From Roseiarcus sp963842835 (GTDB lineage Bacteria > Pseudomonadota > Alphaproteobacteria > Rhizobiales > Beijerinckiaceae), in NCBI GenBank assembly GCA_963842835.1, contig CAWJIB010000007.1, forward strand, positions 496,001 through 560,000: DNA of 64,000 nt, read 5' to 3'. Of the stretch, positions 1 through 9,490 are shown piece after piece (within the stretch, counting starts at the first letter, position 1; the number at the start of each line of letters is the position of its first letter). Below the pieces are notes generated by a model. It did not search any database, was not told the origin of the DNA, and saw nothing but the letters and a program-made list of their open reading frames with translations. Both the position numbers and the translations under genes were made by a program.

Positions 1-732
1 GGTCGCGCGGACATGCGTTACGTGGCAATCAAGAGCGTCGAGCAACAGGCGATGCGGGCGGTCGAGCGCGGACGCGAGCTTTTGATCAAGCAGCGGACTC
101 AGCTTTCCAACTGCTTACGCGGTTTGCTCGCCGAGATGGGGATTATCGCGGCGCAAGGCCGGTTGGGCTTTGCCGAGTTGCGAGAGTTGGTTCGGGTAGG
201 CGATGCGCGCGTGCCGGCGCCGCTGAGGGCGACGCTGGAAGCGCTGGGCCGGCAGATCGATAGTCTGGCCGGGGATATCGACGAGCTCGAGGCGCGGATA
301 CTGGCGGCGGCCAAGGAGAACCCGGACATGCGGCGTCTATGCGCGATCCCCGGCGTCGGCGCCATCACGGCGCACGCCATTGTCGCGGCGATCGGCGACG
401 GAAAGCGTTTCAATTCGGCGCGCGATTTCGCCGCCTGGGCGGGACTGACGCCGCGCGAGAGTTCGAGCGGGGGTAAGACGACAAAGCTCGGCATCACCCG
501 GCAAGGGGAGCGGCGGCTGCGCTCGCTGCTGGCGTTGGGCGCCAGCACGATCATGCGCGGCGCGCGCGCCAACACGGGCCGCGCCACCGAGTGGCAGCGC
601 GCCATCCTCGCCCGTCGCCCGGTCAAGGTCGCCGTGCTGGCGCAGGCGGCCAAAACCGCCCGGATCGCCTGGGCTGTTTTGACTTCGGGCGAGGCCTATC
701 GGCGGCCCGCGGCGCAAGCCAAGGCGGCGTGA
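1..732 (+). CDS. IS110-family transposase, 5'-truncated by the window edge
   Basis: The reading frame is open from base 1, so the gene starts upstream of the window and the ATG at 13 is internal. The visible part starts at the end of the DEDD RuvC-like domain (the segment ending in an MRYVAIKS motif). It continues through a coiled-coil linker into the C-terminal Tnp (transposase_20) domain, with a helix-hairpin-helix-like IPGVGAITA and the AGLTPRESSSGGK motif that carries the conserved serine. No internal stop is visible, so the element may be active. IS110 transposases work with an element-encoded guide (bridge) RNA. It encodes 243 residues here; complete relatives are roughly 320-450. Confidence 0.93.
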   Translation, partial: GRADMRYVAIKSVEQQAMRAVERGRELLIKQRTQLSNCLRGLLAEMGIIAAQGRLGFAELRELVRVGDARVPAPLRATLEALGRQIDSLAGDIDELEARILAAAKENPDMRRLCAIPGVGAITAHAIVAAIGDGKRFNSARDFAAWAGLTPRESSSGGKTTKLGITRQGERRLRSLLALGASTIMRGARANTGRATEWQRAILARRPVKVAVLAQAAKTARIAWAVLTSGEAYRRPAAQAKAA

Positions 733-1020
733 GAAAAATGTAGAGCCAAGGCCAGACAACCCCTTTCCGGCCAGGCGGCGACGCAGGGTCGGAGACGAAG
801 CAAGGAGCAAACGGTAGCGACGGCAAAAAGGTCAGGACCTGGGTTGGGACACTCCGAACCGTCATCGCGCCTCAAAAGCGCGCCGCAATGCAGGGAGCCC
901 AATCCGCGAAACCCATCGGGGCCAGCGGTCATGAACCGCGTCAAAAGGCCGAATACATGACCGCTCCAGACTTCAAGCCGAAGCCGCTGAAAAATGCCTT
1001 GCAACGAGGGGGCCGTCCAT
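733..1020 (+). other. Non-coding right end of the IS110 element, candidate guide-RNA region
   Basis: No credible gene lies in these 288 bases between the transposase stop and the inferred IS boundary. In the IS1111 subgroup of IS110 elements the structured guide RNA (seekRNA or bridge RNA) is encoded downstream of the transposase, whereas in the IS110 subgroup it is upstream. A long 3' non-coding end therefore suggests the IS1111-like arrangement. I did not fold the sequence, so no RNA boundaries are claimed. Confidence 0.4.
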
Positions 1021-1025
1021 ACATG

Positions 1026-1710
1026 ACGCTATCCAGCGCCGCGACCGCCTTGTCCTCCGCGAGGCGCAGACACCCTTGCGCGGCGCGGCGACGGACGGCC
1101 AAATTCGGGTTTGCGAGCATTGGAAGTAATTTCGTGAGCGCCCCGCGCGATTTCAGCTCCTGCATGATGTCGACCAACTCGCCTGCGATCCGGTTTTGCG
1201 CCGCCACGTCCTCCGGCTCTTCCTCGCAGTCGAGAAATCGGGTCGCGTACTCGCGCGTCGCCGCGTCCTCGAAGCGCGCCACGCATCGTCGGACATTTCC
1301 TTCAGCGTCGGCCGGTCCGGCGGCGCCTGCCGCGCGCGCAGGGTCAGAGCGAGCACCTGCCGCGTCGGAAGGTTCGCGAACAATCCGGTCCGGGTCGCTG
1401 CCGCCCAATCCGGGTCGATCGAGCCGAACTGACCGGCTGCGCACGCGCACACATCGCGATCGTCGTCCTCGAACAGCCGGCGTATCTGGGCAATCGGCTT
1501 GCGCGCTCGCAGCGCGGCGCCGAGCGCCTGGACCGCGGCCGTCGCCTCGGGCGACGCCGAAACCGGGTGCGCCTTTTCCGGCGGAACCGACGCCGCGATA
1601 TCGTCCAACAATCCGAACAGCCCGCTGCCGGCCCCGGTCTTTTTCGCCGCTTCGACGAACAGCGCGAGCAGGCGCTCGGTGGTCATCGCGGCATAATTGT
1701 CAGCGCTCAT
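1026..1710 (-). pseudogene. DUF2019/HEAT-like putative immunity gene, frameshifted and truncated by the IS
   Basis: This is a second copy of the gene at 1861-2631. Its first frame (from 1710) matches the paralogue up to a KEMSDDA motif. Near 1285 about four bases are missing relative to the paralogue, so the match continues in another frame (VARFEDAATRE onward, NRIAGELVDIMQELKSRG). Similarity then stops at AALDSV, where IS110 end sequence begins. The product is therefore broken twice: by a frameshift and by loss of its C-terminus to the IS insertion. Its ATG overlaps the stop of the toxin stub by four bases, the same arrangement as in the intact pair. Confidence 0.8.
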
Positions 1711-1826
1711 TGCAGCACTCCGAATTTCAGCAGCGCGTGCAAACCGGCTTCGCGCTGGGAGTTGAAATTCATGTCGCTGACAACTGTCAGTGCAGGCGCC
1801 CAGCCGGATCGCCTGTCAGAAACTTG
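1707..1826 (-). pseudogene. Orphan C-terminal stub of the HNH-type toxin
   Basis: The last 38 or so residues encoded here align without gaps to the C-terminus of the full toxin at 2628-3665. The shared features are a GW pair, VV-D, a QREAGL motif and a FGVL ending (NSQREAGLHALLKFGVLQ against EGQREAGLKALRIFGVLK). No nuclease motif or start codon remains. It sits directly upstream of, and overlaps by four bases, the second immunity-like gene. I interpret it as the remainder of a duplicated toxin-tip/immunity module rather than as an independent gene. Confidence 0.75.
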
Positions 1827-1860
1827 AACGGTATCCGTATCGCCAGCCGGCTCACCCATT

Positions 1861-2631
1861 TCAGAGTCCGTGAACGGGGCTTTTCCCCTGACGCCATAAT
1901 TCGAGCGCCTGGCTGGCTCGCAGCAAAAAGTCTGGATCATTGCTGGCGACGATCGCCTCGATCACCTCGCTCGCCTGCTGCGGGGCGATGCGCAGGCACG
2001 CCTGCGCAGCCTCGTAGCGAACGGCGACCTTGGGGCTCGCCAGCAAGGGAAGCAGCCTGCCAAGTAAGCCACGCGACTTCAGCTCTCGCATGATGTCGAG
2101 CACTTCGCCGACGATCCGGTTGCGCACCGCCATGTCTTTCCGCTCACCGGTGCAGTCAAGAAATTGCGTTGCGTCTTCGCGCGTCGCGGCGTCTTCGAAG
2201 CGGGCCACCAACGCGTCGTCGGACATGTCCTTCAAAGTCGGCCGCGGCGGCGGCCGCTGCCGCGCGAGCCGCTGCTGGGCGAGCACCTCTTGGGTGGAGA
2301 GGTTCGTAAAGAGCCCTGCCAGAGATGCGCTCGCCCGCTCCGGATCGATTCCGCGAAACTGCCCTGACGCCCAAGCGCGAACATCGCGATCGTCGTCTTC
2401 GAACAATCTCCGGACTTCGGCGATCGGCTTGCGCGCGGCCAGCGCGGTCGCCACCGCCCTTATCTTGGCCAAGCGTTCCACGCGCTCCGGCGTTCGCTTC
2501 ATCATTTCCGGCAATCCCGAGGTCAGGACCTTCGGCCACTCGGGATAAACGCTGCCGAGCTGCTTGGCGGTCTCGACGAACAGCTCGAGCAGTCGCTCGG
2601 TGCTCATCGTCGCATAATCGTCCGTACTCAT
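1861..2631 (-). CDS. HEAT-like (DUF2019-like) protein, putative immunity protein
   Basis: The 256-residue product is soluble, has no signal peptide and appears to hold two related alpha-helical repeats. The first (about residues 9-115) begins TERLLELFVETAKQ and contains a RRLFEDDDRDVRAWASGQF helix pair. The second (about 140-245) resembles DUF2019: LVARFEDAA, NRIVGEVLDIMRELKSRG, LLPLLASPKVAVRYEAAQACL. Its ATG overlaps the toxin stop (ATGA), so translation is probably coupled. HEAT-like proteins are a known class of immunity proteins in polymorphic toxin systems. Assignment as the immunity partner rests on position, coupling and duplication of the pair, not on any tested activity. Confidence 0.7.
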   Translation of the reverse strand: MSTDDYATMSTERLLELFVETAKQLGSVYPEWPKVLTSGLPEMMKRTPERVERLAKIRAVATALAARKPIAEVRRLFEDDDRDVRAWASGQFRGIDPERASASLAGLFTNLSTQEVLAQQRLARQRPPPRPTLKDMSDDALVARFEDAATREDATQFLDCTGERKDMAVRNRIVGEVLDIMRELKSRGLLGRLLPLLASPKVAVRYEAAQACLRIAPQQASEVIEAIVASNDPDFLLRASQALELWRQGKSPVHGL

Positions 2632-3665
2632 TTCAGCACCCCGAATATCCGCAGCGCTTTCAATCCCGCTTCGCGTTGGCCTTCGAAATCCAGGTCGTCA
2701 ACGACCCGCCTGCGAATGCGCCACCCGGGGTCGCTGTCGTCCGTACTGTTGTAATAGCCCGTGACGAGTTCGTGCTTGAGGCGGGGCGCCCAGGCAATGT
2801 TGCTCGGATCCTCGATGACGTCCCGTCCGAATTTCTCGATGACGATTTCAATCGGCGATTTGGCGATGTTGTCCGGGTTTTGCTCTACGATGTGATGACG
2901 GTCGTACCCGCGCACGTTCTGCACCGGCGGCCGCTGAAGTTCCTCCAGCGTCTTGGGGGGATCGAAACTCGCATTCGTCGTGTCGATGGCCTGCTGCTCG
3001 CGCGAGTTGAGATCGGAAGAAGTCATGATTTCCAGAGTGGCCTCAATGGCGACTTTCAGCTCCGGGTTGAGCCAAAGGGCAAGCCGTCCAGTTTTTACAG
3101 CCTCCTTCCCCGCCAGTTTCAGGATTTCGCGCGCTGCCCGCAGGGCGTCGCGCCACGGCCCGCCCGGAGCCGGCTCTCCCTGAGCCGAGGGCTTCGGCGC
3201 AAGCTCGCTCGGCGTCGTCAGCTCGCCTTTATCGGGATTCACCGCGAACCGGCCGGGGTTCGGCGCTGTTCCGGTTCGTGGATGTTTGGCGGGATCCCAA
3301 TCCCCTTTGAGCAGGCTGCTTTCGAACAGCCGAGCCGCCAGTTCGAGCGAACCGCGCTCGGGGGCGTCCTTAGCGAGCGAGGGCGGGTCGGGGAAGCGCA
3401 GCAGCAGCGCGGCGATCTTGGCGAGCGGCATTTCGCCGCGCTCCAGCGCCCTGGCGACCCCCGCCAATCCCTCGCGCTTGGCGGCGACGTCGATCGGCAA
3501 CCCGTAACGGGCGCTCAGATCGCGATCGAGTTCGTCAGACGGCCGCACGGCCCACGAAGCGCCGCCGCCGGGGCGCGGCGAGCGGCGCAAGATCGGCGTC
3601 GATCCGACGAACAATCCGTCCTCGCCGCATTGGACGCCGCCGTCGCTCAGGCGGAAGAAGCGCAT
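2628..3665 (-). CDS. Putative polymorphic toxin with C-terminal xHH-type HNH/EndoVII nuclease domain
   Basis: The 345-residue product has a charged N-terminal region containing an ARYGLPIDV segment and a DWDPAKHPR motif. A proline-rich linker (about 135-170), a helical middle part and a C-terminal nuclease-like domain follow. The domain shows DRHHIVEQ (histidines near 257-258), then DPSNIAWAPRLKHELVTGYYN with asparagine near 289 and histidine near 298, nine residues apart as in HNH folds. No signal peptide or secretion marker is visible. The ATG at 3665 is preferred to an in-frame TTG at 3683. The gene overlaps the HEAT-like gene by four bases. Toxicity and target are inferred; the N-terminal module is not one I can name. 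Confidence 0.65.
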   Translation of the reverse strand: MRFFRLSDGGVQCGEDGLFVGSTPILRRSPRPGGGASWAVRPSDELDRDLSARYGLPIDVAAKREGLAGVARALERGEMPLAKIAALLLRFPDPPSLAKDAPERGSLELAARLFESSLLKGDWDPAKHPRTGTAPNPGRFAVNPDKGELTTPSELAPKPSAQGEPAPGGPWRDALRAAREILKLAGKEAVKTGRLALWLNPELKVAIEATLEIMTSSDLNSREQQAIDTTNASFDPPKTLEELQRPPVQNVRGYDRHHIVEQNPDNIAKSPIEIVIEKFGRDVIEDPSNIAWAPRLKHELVTGYYNSTDDSDPGWRIRRRVVDDLDFEGQREAGLKALRIFGVLK

Positions 3666-3810
3666 AAGCGGAATCGCGCCCAAACACGTGCTCCCTGTCG
3701 ACGAAAAACGCCAATTTCAATCAGGAGAACATATCAGGAACAACTGGTCAAGAAAATGCTCGATTGACGACGGGGGCGCTCCACCGGTCGAAAGCGCCGC
3801 GAGCGCGCGC

Positions 3811-5082
<1,272 letters not shown>

Positions 5083-5473
5083 CGCACGGATCTCGTCGAG
5101 CGCCGCGATGGGCGCCCCGCGCGTCTTTAGGCCACCCGAGCGAAATTGTCATCCGCGCCGGAGCGCGCGCGTGTTCGGCCATCAACTGAGTTGACTCACT
5201 CTATTAACTTTGTATATTGACAGCCGGTTCCCCGAGGGGGTTCGCCTGCCGAGGATCGCCGATGAGCGACAACGCCGTTTCGCCTTCGCTGTTCCGCAGC
5301 CTCGCCGGCTGGGCGAAAGCGCTGCGCCGGCGGCTGGGATCGCTCGCCCGCGTCGAGGAGGCCGGCTTCACCGCCGATCGCCTGCCGCGAGCCGAGGACA
5401 TCGAATTCAGTAAATACGCGCCCCGGCGGCTCCCCACCTCGATTTCGCCGGATCATTCTCGGGAAGCGTCTTC
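5083..5473. other. Intergenic region between divergent ispG and tauE-like genes
   Basis: This 391-base gap should hold both divergent promoters; an AT-rich segment lies at 5190-5220. A possible small gene on the plus strand starts at ATG 5262 (SDNAVSPSLFRSLAGWAK, an amphipathic helix-like start) and would end at 5498, overlapping the next gene. I do not recognise it. Its last third reads like out-of-frame coding sequence, so I do not call it. Confidence 0.35.
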
Positions 5474-6265
5474 ATGCTCGAACTCGCCCACTCGCTGAAC
5501 CCGCTTTATTCGCTGTCCGGCCTCGCCGTCGGCGCCCTGGTCGGTTTCACCGGCGTCGGCGGCGGGTCGTTGATGACGCCGTTGCTGGTCCTGCTGTTCG
5601 GCATCCATCCCGCGACCGCGGTCGGCACGGACTTGCTCTATGCCGGGCTCACCAAGATCAGCGGGTCGGTGGTTCACGGTCTGAACGGCGCGGTCGAGTG
5701 GCGGATCACCCGTCGGCTCGCCTCGGGCAGCGTGCCGGCGGCGGCGCTGACGCTCGTCCTGCTCGGACATTTCGGCAGGGACACGAAATCGGTCAGCGAA
5801 GTCATCACGTCGGTCCTCGGCTTCGCGCTGATCCTGACGGCGATCACTCTGGTTTTTCGCGCCTGGCTGCTGCGCAAGGCCGCCGAGACGCTCGAGCGCC
5901 TCGAGGACCGACAAATCGCCGCGCTGACGGTGCTGCTCGGCGCGGTGCTCGGCGTGCTCGTTTCGATCTCCTCGGTCGGCGCCGGCGCCATCGGCGTGAC
6001 CGCGCTGCTGATGCTCTATCCCAAACTCCCGACCGTCCGCATCGTCGGTTCCGACATCGCCCACGCCGTGCCCCTGACCTTGATCGCCGGCGCCGGCCAT
6101 TGGTGGATCGGCTCGATCGATTGGGCGCTGCTCGCGTCCCTGCTGATCGGCTCCGTCCCCGGCATCGCCATCGGCAGCGCGCTCGCCTCCCGCGTTCCCG
6201 ATCGCGTGCTGCGCCCGGTGCTCGCCGGCACGTTGGCGCTGATCGGCGGGCGGCTGGCGTTCTAG
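5474..6265 (+). CDS. TauE/SafE-family membrane permease (sulfite/organosulfur anion exporter family)
   Basis: The 263-residue product is a polytopic inner-membrane protein with about seven to eight hydrophobic segments. It has the glycine-rich family signature near the N-terminus (VGALVGFTGVGGGSLMTPLLVLLFG), repeated in the second half as VSISSVGAGAIGVTALLML. Members export or import sulfite, sulfoacetate, taurine-derived or related anions; the substrate cannot be deduced here. The ATG is preceded by a GGGAAG ribosome-binding site. Neither neighbour is a sulfur gene, so the context gives no help. Confidence 0.9.
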   Translation: MLELAHSLNPLYSLSGLAVGALVGFTGVGGGSLMTPLLVLLFGIHPATAVGTDLLYAGLTKISGSVVHGLNGAVEWRITRRLASGSVPAAALTLVLLGHFGRDTKSVSEVITSVLGFALILTAITLVFRAWLLRKAAETLERLEDRQIAALTVLLGAVLGVLVSISSVGAGAIGVTALLMLYPKLPTVRIVGSDIAHAVPLTLIAGAGHWWIGSIDWALLASLLIGSVPGIAIGSALASRVPDRVLRPVLAGTLALIGGRLAF

Positions 6266-6598
6266 CGGGCGTGAAGCCGGCTGGCGACGCCGGAACGCTC
6301 GGCGGGCGGCGCCGCGCCGATCGGCCCAATCATCCCCGCCTGTCGGGCCCCGCATGGGAAGCCCAGCAGCGCCGTCGACACGATGGCCGCTCGTCGCTCT
6401 TTGCCGTTGATCGGAGCAGAGCCCGCCAGACCAAACACTTCGCCGGCAACAGGCTAAAGCGCATAATTTAATACAGCATTCGCAAACCATGCCTCTCGAA
6501 CAACTCCCGCCGTGTAAGAAATGCTTAAACGGCTTTCCGATAAACCTTGCGGACAACCAGCCATCACGCAGCCAAATCATTAGCTTTCGGGGCAGAGG
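6266..6598. other. Intergenic region upstream of the PilZ gene
   Basis: I see no gene in these 333 bases. The first half is GC-rich with short imperfect repeats. The second half (about 6450-6590) is noticeably AT-richer and probably carries the promoter of the PilZ gene. Confidence 0.5.
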
Positions 6599-7213
6599 AT
6601 GATGAGCCGCGCCGCCGCGCCGATCTTGGGGACAAAGTTCGAAGAGCGCCGCTATTACGAGCGCGTCGAACTGACGCTTCCCGGCCGTTACATGCTCAGC
6701 GATCGTGTTGAACATCCCTGCTGGACCATCGACGTCTCGCCTTCCGGCATCGCCTGCAGAAGTCTTGGGAATGGACTTCTTGGCGAACGCGTAGTCGCAT
6801 ACATCGACCAGATCGGCCGAATTGAAGGAATGATCGCGCGCCAGTTTGATAAATGTTTCGCAGTCACGATTCAGGCAAGGGCTGCGAAACGAGAGAAGCT
6901 CGAAAAGAAGATCGCTTGGGTGATAGAGCACGCAATGAGCGGCGTATCCGACAATCGCCGGCATGAACGTATCGGCCCGTGCCACCGAAAAACGACGCTC
7001 AGGACCCCAGACGGGCGAGAATATCTTGCCGCGCTCATTGACGTCTCGACCCCGGGGGCCGCTCTCAATGTCGACGCCGCGCCGCCTATCGGCTCGCCCG
7101 TGACAGTGGGTCACACTTCGGCTCGCGTCGTGCGGCACTTCAAGGATGGCATCGCGGTTGTTTTCGATAACCAGCTCTCTGCGCAAATCTTCACCGAGGC
7201 CGTCAAACTGTAA
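6599..7213 (+). CDS. Twin PilZ-domain protein
   Basis: The 204-residue product contains two PilZ-like domains in tandem and nothing else. The first (about 17-100) starts RRYYERVELTLPGRYML and has the DVSPSGIA element. The second (about 118-200) starts RRHERIGPCHRKTTL with DVSTPGAAL. Canonical c-di-GMP binding uses RxxxR followed by D/NxSxxG. Domain 1 has RRYYERV plus DVSPSG, a good match. Domain 2 has RRHER plus DVSTPG, also plausible. It is probably a cytosolic c-di-GMP effector. Two adjacent ATGs (6599, 6602) follow a GGGGCAGAGG ribosome-binding site. No neighbouring gene indicates the output. Confidence 0.88.
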   Translation: MMSRAAAPILGTKFEERRYYERVELTLPGRYMLSDRVEHPCWTIDVSPSGIACRSLGNGLLGERVVAYIDQIGRIEGMIARQFDKCFAVTIQARAAKREKLEKKIAWVIEHAMSGVSDNRRHERIGPCHRKTTLRTPDGREYLAALIDVSTPGAALNVDAAPPIGSPVTVGHTSARVVRHFKDGIAVVFDNQLSAQIFTEAVKL

Positions 7214-7922
7214 AGGCGGCCCTGAGCGAGCGCCAATTGAAAGGCCTGGATGGAACGGCGCGAAATTCTTGTGAGACGGCGCGCTCCCGGCTTGCTTTTG
7301 GGGCAATTCCGGCAGCTCAACTCAGAAGCTTGTTCCCATCAGAACCCGCCGGCGGCTCCAAGATGAACGCCGACGACCAGTCCGGCGCAGGCGCAGAGGA
7401 CAAACACGAAGCGAACAACCTTCGCCCACAGGCGGGTCTGCTCCGAGGTCAGGCTGGCGGCTTTTCCGACTGCGGCCAGCCTCTCGAATCTCGAGGAGAA
7501 AGGCGGCGCGCCGCGGCTCAAAGCCCGCGCGCGCCGCGCTAGGCTCGGGGACTGGAAGCGCGGAGCCACGTGATCCGGGTCGGAGCGTCTGTGAGGGACG
7601 GCGAAATGCTCGCGCATGGGCGCACTCGATAGTACAGCGGGGTCGACGGGATGGCCGAAAATTACAATCGTATCTTTTGCGATAGGGTTAGGCCAATATT
7701 TCGTGAGAGATCATTCGAACAAATACGCCTTATATTTTAGCGAATTCGCGCGCCGACACTGGCCACGACGTCAATGCCGAGTAACCTTTACGGCCCGTTG
7801 CAGCAAGCGAAGGGCCATGCTCAGTCAGGGGAAAAGCTAAATCAATTTTAACCCGCCGGTTGGTTTGCGATTCGAGCTTTCTTAGAACCTGCTCAGACCT
7901 TATTGACTCGGGAGAGTCGGTC
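7214..7922. other. Poorly coding 0.7-kb region downstream of the PilZ gene
   Basis: Only one weak candidate gene lies here (minus strand, 7339-7617, listed separately). The stretch 7640-7860 is AT-richer than the surroundings, with no recognisable gene, and probably holds promoter sequence for the gene starting at 7923. Confidence 0.4.
7339..7617 (-). CDS. Possible small single-pass membrane protein
   Basis: The 92-residue reading frame has a basic, low-complexity first half and one convincing hydrophobic segment near the C-terminus (WAKVVRFVFVLCACAGLVVG). This could be a tail anchor. The true start may lie further in. I do not recognise the family. Support is only the transmembrane segment and the absence of any competing gene. 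Confidence 0.3.
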   Translation of the reverse strand: MREHFAVPHRRSDPDHVAPRFQSPSLARRARALSRGAPPFSSRFERLAAVGKAASLTSEQTRLWAKVVRFVFVLCACAGLVVGVHLGAAGGF

Positions 7923-8249
7923 ATGAACACAGCTGCAATTGGAATTGTCGCCGAGCCTGAATTCGAGCGCGCGCAAGCCACGATCCGCGGCTTGGCCGAC
8001 TACTACGATTACGAGGATTGGCTCGACGCGCGCTGGGGCCTTCAATTCGGCTTGTCGCTGGCGGGCGTCGACGCAAAGATCGTCGTCGTCAGCCTCTCGT
8101 CGTTCCTGGAGTGGTGCTCCCTGACGAAGACGTCCGCCGACGAGCGCGCGCTCGATGCGTTCGCCTGCTCGGCTCTGGTTGCGCCGGGCGTCGCCGGGCC
8201 TCGAGGGCTCGCTCTGGACCGCCGAGTCCTTTCGGCTCAAGCGCTTTAG
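7923..8249 (+). CDS. Conserved-looking hypothetical protein
   Basis: The ATG at 7923 follows a GGGAGAG ribosome-binding site. The first 85 or so residues look like a real acidic globular protein (ATIRGLADYYDYEDWLDARW, then GVDAKIVVVSLSSFLEWC). The last 23 residues are low-complexity and could be out-of-frame sequence after a small deletion, so the natural C-terminus may have been lost. I vaguely recall similar small proteins in Hyphomicrobiales but cannot name a family or function. Confidence 0.5.
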   Translation: MNTAAIGIVAEPEFERAQATIRGLADYYDYEDWLDARWGLQFGLSLAGVDAKIVVVSLSSFLEWCSLTKTSADERALDAFACSALVAPGVAGPRGLALDRRVLSAQAL

Positions 8250-8358
8250 TCGCCGAGGCGAGTCCTGTTTTCCAGGGTTTCGACGGCTTGCGCGCGAGCG
8301 TCGCCGAGTCCGGCCGAAGGCGCCGGAAAGGCGGCAAGACCAAAGACGCGCCTCGTCA

Positions 8359-8910
8359 TCAGCCGCCTCCGATTGCCGCGCTGAGCCTGTCGATCTGATC
8401 GAGATCGAGGTCACCCGCGGCGCCCCAGCCTTTGACGCCGGCGGGAATGGCGGGGCGGAACTCTTCATAGAGGCTATAGGCCCGCGCAGCGATTTCGTCG
8501 CTCGGCGCCGAGTGCGCGAGATTGACCATCGCGCGCCTCGCCGCATCGAGGTTTTCGCCGAATTTGCTCTCTAAATAGCGTTCCACGCTGTCGGAAGAAA
8601 TCGGACGACCGTTGCTGACGGCGCGCAGGCCGGCGGCCGTCCTGACGATAGGCACCGCGCGGCGCAGCAGGTCAACGTGCAGGGTGGTTCCGGTCTTGGC
8701 TTTCTGAAGATGCTCACTAATCGACTTTGACGACGGCTCGAACAGTCCGAGCGAGACGCCTTTGGCGTAAGCGTTGAGACCGGCGACCGCGCGTCCCAGC
8801 GTCAGCGCGGCGTCAGGGTCGAACCCCAACCTTTCCGCGACGACCGCCGCCCACAGGGTGAGGACAGGAGCCCGGTTGATGCGGATCGTTCGTCGCTGCG
8901 CCAAGCTCAC
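8359..8910 (-). CDS. Conserved hypothetical protein of unknown function
   Basis: The 183-residue product is predicted to be soluble and mostly helical. Its N-terminal half includes INRAPVLTLWAAVVAERLGF and TLGRAVAGLNAYAKGVSLGL, which read as a well-conserved domain. The C-terminal half includes SVERYLESKFGENLDAAR and a YSLYEEFRP helix. I chose the GTG at 8910; an in-frame TTG at 8946 is possible. It is convergent with the small gene at 7923-8249. No function can be given. Confidence 0.6.
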   Translation of the reverse strand: MSLAQRRTIRINRAPVLTLWAAVVAERLGFDPDAALTLGRAVAGLNAYAKGVSLGLFEPSSKSISEHLQKAKTGTTLHVDLLRRAVPIVRTAAGLRAVSNGRPISSDSVERYLESKFGENLDAARRAMVNLAHSAPSDEIAARAYSLYEEFRPAIPAGVKGWGAAGDLDLDQIDRLSAAIGGG

Positions 8911-9142
8911 AACCTTACAATGCGAGGGTGAACGGAACTCTCTCAAACCGCCCGACGAGAAACGATCTCCGCAGCAAGGGCCGCCTCGAACCTCGCGCGC
9001 ATCGGTCCTTATATCACACGATCTTCCCCTTTCGCCTCCGGCTCGCGAAGCCGGGAGCTTTCTCAGCGAGCCGGCGCCGTCGAGACCCGGCGGCAGGCGC
9101 CGACCAGCGCGAAGACGCCCTGGCGCCGGGCCCGCAATTCCC

Positions 9143-9490
9143 TTACTTGCCCTGAATGGACGCCATATAGGTCAGCAGCGCCTCGATCTGCGCCGGGCTG
9201 AGTTGAAAGTGCGGCATTTCCAGTCCCTCATGACCGACCATGATGCCTTCGGCCAGCAACTCCTCGAGCTGCGAGAGCGGATATTTGCGCGAGAGCGCGC
9301 GCAACGGGGGCGCCTTGGGATCGCGGCTCGCGTCCGTCCTACCGATGGCGTGGCAATGACCGCAATTATACCTCGCGATCGCGTGTCCGCGCGCGATCAG
9401 GCCGGCGTCCGCATAAGCCGTCTCCACCCCGGAGGAGGAGGCTGCGGGGACCAACGCGGCGGCCAGGATGAAGCGAATGAATCTGGACAT
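9143..9490 (-). CDS. Small class I c-type cytochrome
   Basis: The 115-residue product has a Sec signal peptide (about 1-27, RFIRFILAAALVPAASSS then a YADA cleavage region). A mono-haem c domain follows, with CGHCH at 43-47. The sixth-ligand methionine is likely that of GLEMPHF, and a final SPAQIEALLTYMAS helix closes the fold. It would be a soluble periplasmic electron carrier. The start at 9490 places the signal peptide directly at the N-terminus. No oxidase or dehydrogenase gene adjoins it, so its partner is unknown. Confidence 0.9.
   Translation of the reverse strand: MSRFIRFILAAALVPAASSSGVETAYADAGLIARGHAIARYNCGHCHAIGRTDASRDPKAPPLRALSRKYPLSQLEELLAEGIMVGHEGLEMPHFQLSPAQIEALLTYMASIQGK

Larger units (their letters stand above)
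1..1025 (+). mobile_element. IS110-family insertion sequence, right part
   Basis: The window opens inside an IS110-family element. It contains the C-terminal two thirds of the transposase, then about 290 bases without a gene. The right end is placed near 1016-1025, at the motif CCGTCCATACATG, because homology of the neighbouring DUF2019-like reading frame stops exactly there. From memory, IS110 relatives of alphaproteobacteria end in a similar GTCCATA-ATG motif. IS110 elements lack classical terminal inverted repeats and target duplications, so none was expected. The left end lies outside the window. Confidence 0.8.

Noticed and set aside
888..2093. 401-residue plus-strand frame over the IS end and the immunity pseudogene
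   Set aside because: Low-complexity Arg/Pro/Ser sequence antisense to recognisable coding sequence.
5453..7306. 617-residue minus-strand frame across the tauE and PilZ genes
   Set aside because: It is antisense to two well-supported genes and consists of Arg/Gln/Asp-rich repeats typical of reverse-strand noise.
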